A stretch of DNA of 5,050 nt, from the NCBI GenBank assembly GCA_018901675.1, contig JAHIEH010000025.1:1-5050 (forward strand). The letters run 5' to 3'. The DNA comes from Nanobdellota archaeon. GTDB lineage: Archaea; Nanobdellota; Nanobdellia; Pacearchaeales; GW2011-AR1. The translations under genes and the position numbers were made by a program. Below are positions 1 through 3,769 of this stretch, in pieces. Below the pieces are notes generated by a model. It was not told the origin of the DNA, searched no databases, and was given only the letters and a program-made list of their open reading frames with translations. Numbering within the stretch: the stretch's first letter is position 1; every line of letters starts with the position of its first letter.

Positions 1-10
1 GTTTATCCAT
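1..10 (-). CDS. Possible start of a divergent gene, only three codons in window
   Basis: On the minus strand an ATG at 10-8 is followed by codons for Asp and Lys before the window ends. A strong Shine-Dalgarno-like AAGGAGG lies upstream at 30-24, but its 13-nt spacing is longer than the usual 5-10. An AGGT lies only 1 nt before the ATG, too close to be a normal ribosome site. No product can be named. If real, it is divergent from the GTPase unit. It could equally be chance, because only three codons are visible. Confidence 0.3.
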
Positions 11-14
11 TACC

Positions 15-22
15 TTTTTTAA
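15..22 (+). promoter_or_regulatory. Weak TATA-like box for the 32-codon ORF / GTPase unit
   Basis: The octamer TTTTTTAA is centred 25.5 bp before the ATG at 44, the same spacing as the clearer archaeal TATA boxes elsewhere in the window. That would give a leaderless transcript. The match to a TATA consensus is weak. Confidence 0.35.
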
Positions 23-43
23 TCCTCCTTGTTTAATAACTTT

Positions 44-142
44 ATGTTAACAAGCACACGATTTTCATCAGAGGCAATTAAAGAAATCGTCCTTCAGAGA
101 TTAGAGGAAAATAGAAAAAAACCAGGGGGTTGTTTTCAATGA
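44..142 (+). CDS. Small 32-residue ORF translationally coupled to the GTPase gene
   Basis: A 32-codon reading frame starts at ATG 44 and ends with TGA 140-142, overlapping the GTPase start in an ATGA arrangement, a common sign of translational coupling. The product would be polar and mostly helical: a basic/Ser-rich start, then an amphipathic stretch with EAIKEIVLQRLEENRKK, ending in PGGCFQ. An in-frame stop at 20-22 means it is not the tail of a longer upstream gene. A weak TATA-like box lies about 26 bp upstream. I do not recognise the product. It could be a true microprotein, a leader ORF controlling the GTPase, or a chance frame. Confidence 0.4.
   Translation: MLTSTRFSSEAIKEIVLQRLEENRKKPGGCFQ
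124..130 (+). promoter_or_regulatory. Shine-Dalgarno-like site that sets the GTPase start
   Basis: AGGGGGT lies 8 nt before the ATG at 139. It favours that ATG over the in-frame TTG at 130, which would overlap the site itself. It lies inside the 32-codon ORF, as expected for an internal gene of an operon. Confidence 0.55.
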
Positions 143-1053
143 CCGTAAACGCCCATCCAGAATTTTTAGCAGCAGAAAAGGAGTATCTTTTAGCATATAC
201 TAAAGAAGAAAAGCTGAAAGCCCTTGAAAAAATGATTTCTTATGTCCCAAAACATAAAGGAGGGGAAAATGTCAGAGCTCAGCTTAAAACAAGATACAAA
301 AAGCTGAAACAGGAGATAGAAAAAGCAAAAAAATCTAAAGCAGGCAAGTCTTCCAAAAGCGGAATAAAAAAAGAAGAAATGCAGGCCGTTATAGTTGGCT
401 TCACAAATTCAGGCAAATCATCTTTAATCTCCTTGCTGACAAACACCTGCCCGAAAATTTCCGCTTATTCTTTCACAACAAAAACGCCTGTAGTTGGAAT
501 GATACCTTTTTCTGGAATTAATATCCAGATTATAGAGGTTCCTGCCCTTGAGTCAGAATATGCGGACAGAGGCATAGTAAACAGCGCAGATACGCTTATA
601 GTTGTAGTAACTTCTTTAGACGAGCTAAAAAAAATTAATCCCTATTTAGAAAAATCAATAGGAAAAAGAATTATAGCTTTCAACAAAACAGACTTGCTTT
701 CTGAAAACGAAAAGAGAAAACTGCATTCCACCCTGCAAAGCAAAAAGCACAACTTTGTTTTAATTTCAAGCAAAACTCAGGATGGGTTAGAGGAGCTAAA
801 GGAAAAAGTTTTTAAGAGTTTTGGAAAAATAAGAGTTTTCTTAAAAGAGCCGGGAGAAAGAAAAACTGATAAGCCGATAATTCTTAATCCGGATTCCAGT
901 ATTAAAGATGTTGCAGAAAAGATTTTCCACGGCTTTTCCGATAAAGTTAAAGAAACACAAATCTGGGGCCCTTCTTCAAAATTCCCAGCGCAAAGAGTGG
1001 GCTTAAATCATAAACTGAAAGATATGGATGTGGTGGAATTCAAAACGAGATAA
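139..1053 (+). CDS. TGS-domain GTPase, DRG/Rbg (Obg-related) type
   Basis: Predicted cytosolic, probably ribosome-associated GTPase of 304 residues. Residues 1-75 are a helical, lysine-rich N-terminal region with a PKHKG motif near 37-41. The G domain spans about 83-229: P-loop GFTNSGKSS at 87-95, switch I FTT near 112-114, G4 NKTD at 182-185 and G5 SSK near 210-212. A TGS domain fills about 230-302. The G3 motif, normally DxPG or DTPP, reads EVPAL at 133-137, so the Mg-coordinating Asp is replaced by Glu. The protein is shorter than canonical DRG proteins (about 360-370) and has no room for their S5D2L insert; it better fits the compact archaeal/bacterial TGS-GTPases with a PKHKG-type N-terminus. 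The ATG at 139 is chosen over TTG 130 because of the Shine-Dalgarno-like site and the ATGA overlap. Family assignment is firm; exact role is unknown. Confidence 0.9.
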   Translation: MTVNAHPEFLAAEKEYLLAYTKEEKLKALEKMISYVPKHKGGENVRAQLKTRYKKLKQEIEKAKKSKAGKSSKSGIKKEEMQAVIVGFTNSGKSSLISLLTNTCPKISAYSFTTKTPVVGMIPFSGINIQIIEVPALESEYADRGIVNSADTLIVVVTSLDELKKINPYLEKSIGKRIIAFNKTDLLSENEKRKLHSTLQSKKHNFVLISSKTQDGLEELKEKVFKSFGKIRVFLKEPGERKTDKPIILNPDSSIKDVAEKIFHGFSDKVKETQIWGPSSKFPAQRVGLNHKLKDMDVVEFKTR

Positions 1054-1305
1054 TTATCTTAGTTTTTTAATCTGATTAGAGATTTTTCTCAAGGTCTCAT
1101 CAATATTTTTATAAATAATATAAGTAATTGCTCCAACAAGAATCATCACAAAAGTATAGGTTACAATTTTTTCAGGATTTAAAATTAATGCGCCTGTATA
1201 TGCAAAAAGGGCGCCGAGCCCAGAGATTAAAACAATATTTAATAATTGAAGATTTCTTTTATACGCCAAGTATAATACATTCTTCTCCAAATCAATTTTA
1301 TTCAT
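1054..1305 (-). CDS. Small two-helix membrane protein, 83 residues
   Basis: Unrecognised small membrane protein. A short charged N-terminus (residues 1-19) is followed by two hydrophobic segments at about 21-42 and 47-65, joined by a tight loop containing NPEK. A basic amphipathic tail at 66-83 (KNIDETLRKISNQIKKLR) should face the cytoplasm. The ATG at 1305 is preferred over an in-frame TTG at 1320, because the upstream small gene stops at 1307, just one base before this ATG. The pair is therefore probably co-transcribed and translated by coupling. No Shine-Dalgarno is seen. It converges with the GTPase gene with no gap between their stop codons. Confidence 0.7.
   Translation of the reverse strand: MNKIDLEKNVLYLAYKRNLQLLNIVLISGLGALFAYTGALILNPEKIVTYTFVMILVGAITYIIYKNIDETLRKISNQIKKLR
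1063..1068 (+). terminator. Oligo-T tract after the GTPase gene
   Basis: Six T residues lie 10 nt after the GTPase stop on the plus strand. Archaeal RNA polymerase often terminates at such tracts without a hairpin. The tract lies within the 3' end of the convergent small gene, so it is only a candidate. Confidence 0.35.
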
Positions 1306-1306
1306 T

Positions 1307-1459
1307 TTAATTTGAAGCAATTAAAGATATTCCAAAAGCAGCGATAGCAATGCCGGCTATTACCCCCACAAAATTACCTTGTGAGGTTAAAGCAATGTAC
1401 GCGCCGAGTAAAGTAGCCCCAACACCTATTCCAATCTTCCAAGGGTTTATTTTCACCAT
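1307..1459 (-). CDS. Very small hydrophobic membrane protein, 50 residues
   Basis: The frame runs from ATG 1459-1457 to TAA 1309-1307. The product starts MVKINPWK, then has two glycine/alanine-rich hydrophobic helices, about residues 9-26 (with GIGVGATLLGAYIAL) and 30-47 (with VGVIAGIAIAAFGISLI), separated by a short polar turn TSQGN. It looks like a two-helix hairpin with small-residue packing faces. A TATA-like TTTTAAAA centred 26.5 bp upstream of the ATG supports a leaderless start, and one base separates its stop from the next gene. The likely unit is therefore 50-residue protein then 83-residue protein. No family recognised. Confidence 0.65.
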   Translation of the reverse strand: MVKINPWKIGIGVGATLLGAYIALTSQGNFVGVIAGIAIAAFGISLIASN

Positions 1460-1481
1460 ATTAATTTGAATATTCAAAAGT

Positions 1482-1489
1482 TTTTAAAA
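1482..1489 (-). promoter_or_regulatory. TATA-like box for the small membrane protein pair
   Basis: TTTTAAAA is centred 26.5 bp upstream of the ATG at 1459 on the minus strand, matching the spacing of the tyrS box. It implies a leaderless transcript. Confidence 0.55.
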
Positions 1490-1552
1490 CTATGGGGAAT
1501 TTAGCCATCCAAGTATAGTTATTTATCGCCTAGGAATTCCTGCGTTTAGAAG

Positions 1553-2581
1553 TTATCCATAAGCTTCTTTTGCAAGTTTATCCAGAATATTTTTCTCCTT
1601 TTGTATCGGCTTTAACATCTTGACAATCTCTTCTGCAACAGCATTTTTTAAGTCAAGCGGGTGAAGTGATTTATTAACAAAATCCTTTTCAATACTCTCA
1701 TAATTGCTATAAACTAAATCCCCCCCGAATTTTTTATCTCTTTTAACAACAAACTTCTCTTTTTTATCCTGTTTAATTGTTATAATAACATATTTCAAAA
1801 AAGCCATGACTCCATTATCCGGGTCTCCTGCAACACATTCTGCATTTACAATTTTTTTCTTGATGGTTTCATCATTATCAATGAGGTCAATTTTAGACTT
1901 TTCATCAGAAGAAGACATTTTTTTCCCTATAAGCCCGGGGATTATTGGGGTAATTATCTCTATCCTTGAATTATAACCAAGTTTAGGCAAATTTTCTCTT
2001 GCCAAAACCATTATTTTTCTTTGGTCAGTCCCACCCAACTGCGCATCCACTTCTAAATATTGTTCATCTATTGCCTGCATTATAGGATAAATAATTCCAG
2101 ACAACTTGGGATTATCCCCCTGCTTCACAACTTCCGAAGCAGCCTTATTTGCATCATGAACTGAAACATTAGAAGACATTTGCAAAACATCATACATATA
2201 TTCTGGCTTAAGCTGAAAATCACTACCTTTTACAAATTCAAGGTTTTTTGTATCCACATCAATCGCTTTCAATAATAAAGGGATAATCTTCGCATAATAA
2301 TCATACCTTTTTTCAAGAATAGGCCATGGCACATTATCAAGAGCAGCATGCAAATCTGCCAGTAAAATTTTTACTTTAAAACCGACTTTTAATAAATCTG
2401 CCACTTTCAGCATAGGAAAAAAATAACCTATATGCGGTTTCCCGGTAGGCGCAGTCCCCCAATAGACAACCGGTTTTTTCTTTTTCTTCAAAAGCTCTTT
2501 TAATTCACTCTCAGTTATTATTTCCTCAGTATTCCTCTTAATCAGCTCAAACTTCTCCTCTGCTGTTAATTCTTTTGCCAT
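1553..2581 (-). CDS. tyrS: Tyrosyl-tRNA synthetase, archaeal/eukaryotic type
   Basis: Class I cytosolic enzyme that activates tyrosine with ATP and charges tRNA-Tyr. It is 342 residues, somewhat longer than the Methanocaldococcus jannaschii enzyme (about 306). The HIGH motif is HIGY at 50-53, in the context YWGTAPTGKPHIGY; KMSSS is intact at 221-225. Tyrosine-pocket residues match the known enzymes: Y40, Y165, Q169, D172 and Q187 (GGTDQRK). The C-terminal part carries the FGGDL and HPLDLKNAVAEE signatures (286-290, 307-318) of the short anticodon-binding region, with no bacterial S4 domain and no EMAP-II-like extension. Several stretches (YWGTA, PHIGYF, NNGV-like loop near 256, KSKIDLID) resemble the human cytosolic enzyme more than the M. 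jannaschii one. Transcribed alone from a leaderless promoter. Confidence 0.97.
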   Translation of the reverse strand: MAKELTAEEKFELIKRNTEEIITESELKELLKKKKKPVVYWGTAPTGKPHIGYFFPMLKVADLLKVGFKVKILLADLHAALDNVPWPILEKRYDYYAKIIPLLLKAIDVDTKNLEFVKGSDFQLKPEYMYDVLQMSSNVSVHDANKAASEVVKQGDNPKLSGIIYPIMQAIDEQYLEVDAQLGGTDQRKIMVLARENLPKLGYNSRIEIITPIIPGLIGKKMSSSDEKSKIDLIDNDETIKKKIVNAECVAGDPDNGVMAFLKYVIITIKQDKKEKFVVKRDKKFGGDLVYSNYESIEKDFVNKSLHPLDLKNAVAEEIVKMLKPIQKEKNILDKLAKEAYG

Positions 2582-2603
2582 AAAATATTTAACAAAGCGC
2601 GAT

Positions 2604-2611
2604 TTTTAAAA
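2604..2611 (-). promoter_or_regulatory. TATA box of tyrS
   Basis: TTTTAAAA is centred 26.5 bp before the tyrS ATG. No Shine-Dalgarno precedes the ATG, so a leaderless mRNA is expected. A second AT-only run at 2613-2619 lies about 9 bp further upstream and could extend the promoter element. Confidence 0.6.
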
Positions 2612-2624
2612 GTATATATTCTAT

Positions 2625-2791
2625 TGTCAAGAACCATATAATAAATTGTGTAGCGTGTCTGGTTCTTGAGCATGCTCAAGAATTGCTTTTATTTTGTCAA
2701 GATGGATACATCTTGATTACTATCAAAAACATCAGTTCTGGAAGTCTCACAAACTAAAGTTAGGAGATTATATAAAAAACAATTCTTGACA
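2625..2791. repeat. Cluster of TCAAGA/TCTTGA inverted repeats and hairpins
   Basis: The sequence shows six copies of TCAAGA or its complement: forward near 2627, 2676 and 2697, reverse near 2664, 2711 and 2784. They build a 10-bp inverted repeat (2627-2636 with 2660-2669), a perfect 20-bp palindrome at 2663-2682, and an 8-bp stem with a 4-nt loop at 2697-2716. The outermost copies form 9-bp inverted ends (2625-2633 and 2783-2791). The first two structures share bases and so exclude each other. This could be a structured RNA, a set of operators between tyrS and the next promoter, or a small non-autonomous element remnant. No coding potential is seen here. Confidence 0.6.
2768..2775 (+). promoter_or_regulatory. 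TATA box upstream of the truncated permease copy
   Basis: TTATATAA is centred about 28 bp before the ATG at 2800, giving a leaderless or 1-3 nt leader transcript. It is a better TATA match than anything upstream of the intact permease gene. Confidence 0.5.
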
Positions 2792-2799
2792 TATTAAGC

Positions 2800-2843
2800 A
2801 TGTTGCTCCAGCTTATTATCGCAACTTGCCTCGGCATCCTCGC
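2800..2843 (+). repeat. Left copy of a 44-bp perfect direct repeat
   Basis: Identical over 44 bases to 3726-3769, with starts 926 bp apart. The repeat begins exactly at the ATG in both places. It is richer in G+C than the surrounding intergenic DNA. Confidence 0.95.
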
Positions 2844-2916
2844 TGGCACCATAATGGGCATTCAAGCATACAGTTCTATGAGTTTTAGGGAATTCTTTAA
2901 GAGCAGTTACAGATAA
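2800..2916 (+). pseudogene. Truncated copy of the permease gene start, 38-codon ORF
   Basis: The first 44 bases are identical to the start of the TctA-like permease gene at 3726-3769. The next 16 bases still match in part (GTI then a variable residue then G), with differences mostly at third codon positions. The frame then runs through unrelated sequence to TAA 2914-2916. The predicted product has one hydrophobic N-terminal helix (about residues 2-20) and a polar tail ending in FKSSYR. It lacks every other permease helix, so it cannot be a working transporter. It keeps a good TATA box, so it may be transcribed and could make a microprotein. Most likely it is the remnant of a second permease copy. 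Confidence 0.6.
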
Positions 2917-2962
2917 ATTATAGATAATACAACCTTCTAAGTTTTAATCTAACCATATAAAT

Positions 2963-2968
2963 AAAAAA
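2963..2968 (-). terminator. Oligo-T tract after the winged-helix gene
   Basis: Six consecutive A on the plus strand give T6 on the minus strand, 12 nt past the regulator's stop codon. This is a suitable archaeal terminator and has no hairpin. Confidence 0.45.
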
Positions 2969-2980
2969 CAATCAACATGC

Positions 2981-3334
2981 TCAAAGTCGATTATTAATCG
3001 GGCTTGAAACAACAGAAATCTTCTCTTGCTCCCCAATCCCTAAATCCTGTTTCGTTAAAAACCATGCAAATTTCAAGAAATTCTTTGCAATAGAATTATC
3101 CATGTTCAACTTATACATATTAGATTTTCCTACTCTTCTTGTTTTGACAATTATGCCTTTTTTCAAAAACTCATCAAAAAAACTCATCAGAGAATTGTAG
3201 CTGATATTTGCCTCTTTTGCCATGTCAGTCATATTAAAATCAAAAAAATGATTTCCAATTAAAAAATTTAAAAATCTTAATTTTGGGGTATCCCCAAAAT
3301 ATTCTAAAAATGCGGATTCATTTTTTTCTTTCAT
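2981..3334 (-). CDS. Winged helix-turn-helix transcriptional regulator
   Basis: A 117-residue putative DNA-binding protein. After a short N-terminus, helix 1 is at about 15-27, followed by the FFDFNMTDMAKEANIS segment (30-45), which forms the turn leading to helix 2. The recognition helix is about 45-60 (YNSLMSFFDEFLKKG). A basic wing at 62-77 contains KTRRVGK. A C-terminal helix at 79-94 (SIAKNFLKFAWFL) may dimerise, and the tail from 97 is polar and probably disordered. Length and FFDF-x-x-TD-x-A-x-x-A pattern match a large group of small archaeal winged-helix regulators of mostly unknown target. It is transcribed divergently from the 85-residue gene, and an inverted repeat overlaps both promoters, so autoregulation is likely (inference). 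Confidence 0.85.
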   Translation of the reverse strand: MKEKNESAFLEYFGDTPKLRFLNFLIGNHFFDFNMTDMAKEANISYNSLMSFFDEFLKKGIIVKTRRVGKSNMYKLNMDNSIAKNFLKFAWFLTKQDLGIGEQEKISVVSSPINNRL

Positions 3335-3355
3335 ATGAATTTAATCAATTCTTTG

Positions 3356-3363
3356 TTTATAAA
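3356..3363 (-). promoter_or_regulatory. TATA box of the winged-helix gene
   Basis: TTTATAAA is centred 25.5 bp before the ATG at 3334 on the minus strand, so a leaderless transcript is expected. The box overlaps the left arm of the inverted repeat at 3360-3370. Confidence 0.65.
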
Positions 3364-3408
3364 TGTTTCTCCAAAGATAATTTAAACTATCAAAATAAGA
3401 AACATTTA
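3360..3408. promoter_or_regulatory. Inverted repeat spanning the divergent promoters, candidate operator
   Basis: TAAATGTTTCT at 3360-3370 is the exact reverse complement of AGAAACATTTA at 3398-3408, with 27 bp between. Each arm overlaps one TATA box and the purine-rich BRE position just upstream of it, so the two promoters carry the same core. This may simply be a shared strong promoter consensus, or it may be a paired operator for the adjacent regulator. Confidence 0.5.
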
Positions 3409-3412
3409 AATA
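3405..3412 (+). promoter_or_regulatory. TATA box of the 85-residue gene
   Basis: TTTAAATA, preceded by the BRE-like AGAAACA, is centred 25.5 bp before the ATG at 3434. A leaderless transcript is expected. Confidence 0.65.
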
Positions 3413-3433
3413 TCCTATAATCTTCAAAAAAAC

Positions 3434-3691
3434 ATGGAAAAAGAGAAAGCCCAATTGATGTTTAAGTTAGCATTTTCAAAAAAGAATTGGGGGGCAAGGT
3501 ATGATAGATTAGAACATTTCAAAAGATTTCAAAATTTAGATAAAATAATCAAAGAATTGAATAAAATGGGCTGGCTATTGATTAAAAACAAGCCAAATTA
3601 TACTGGGATATCCTTAAACACTCAATTCAAAAAAGAGATTATAGAATTTATTGAAGCATATATGCCAGAAGTTAGAGGTTGGATAAAATAA
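3434..3691 (+). CDS. Small winged-helix-like protein, 85 residues, unknown function
   Basis: No family is recognised with certainty. The protein is basic and predicted mostly helical: helix about 4-15, a loop with KKNWGARYD (17-24), a helix at about 33-46 (QNLDKIIKELNKMGW), a beta-hairpin-like LLIKNKPNYTGISLN (48-62), then a helix at 64-77 and a short tail with GWIK. The order of helix, short hairpin and helix resembles the second half of a winged-helix domain of the MarR-like kind, so DNA binding is plausible but unproven. There are no membrane segments and no nuclease or toxin motif. Its leaderless promoter faces the regulator's. The permease begins 34 bp after its stop with no clear terminator between, so read-through is possible. 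Confidence 0.65.
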   Translation: MEKEKAQLMFKLAFSKKNWGARYDRLEHFKRFQNLDKIIKELNKMGWLLIKNKPNYTGISLNTQFKKEIIEFIEAYMPEVRGWIK

Positions 3692-3725
3692 TAAAATAAA
3701 GTTGAAGAATTGACATCAAATTAAT

Positions 3726-3769
3726 ATGTTGCTCCAGCTTATTATCGCAACTTGCCTCGGCATCCTCGC
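3726..3769 (+). repeat. Right copy of a 44-bp perfect direct repeat
   Basis: This covers the first 14 and two-thirds codons of the intact permease gene and is identical to 2800-2843. Both copies also have TTGACAT 9-11 bp or so before the ATG, but with different spacing. Confidence 0.95.

Noticed and set aside
130..138. TTG start for the GTPase, three codons upstream of ATG 139
   Set aside because: The Shine-Dalgarno-like AGGGGGT overlaps this TTG, whereas it lies at 8 nt spacing from the ATG.
1128..1310. Plus-strand open frame of 60 codons
   Set aside because: It is antisense to the small membrane protein gene, with no promoter or ribosome site and an unlikely composition.
1306..1320. TTG start for the 83-residue membrane protein
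   Set aside because: It would overlap the end of the upstream 50-residue gene, while ATG 1305 lies one base after that gene's stop. The extra residues add no recognisable feature.
1503..1522. CCAAGTATAGTTATT resembling CCAAGCATAGTTTTT at 4927-4941
   Set aside because: The second lies inside the purF-like coding sequence and the match does not extend, so chance is the simplest explanation.
1529..1541. CCTAGG and the 10-bp palindrome AGGAATTCCT downstream of tyrS
   Set aside because: The palindrome is short, has no T-tract after it in the tyrS direction and is not repeated nearby, so it is not a supported terminator or operator.
2672..2716. 14-codon frame beginning in the palindrome and ending at TGA
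   Set aside because: It is too short, has no promoter of its own and is a by-product of the hairpin sequence.
2582..2980. tRNA, C/D-box RNA or CRISPR in the gene-poor stretch
   Set aside because: No cloverleaf with a TTC-like T-arm, no RTGATGA/CTGA box pair and no regularly spaced direct repeats were found by eye.
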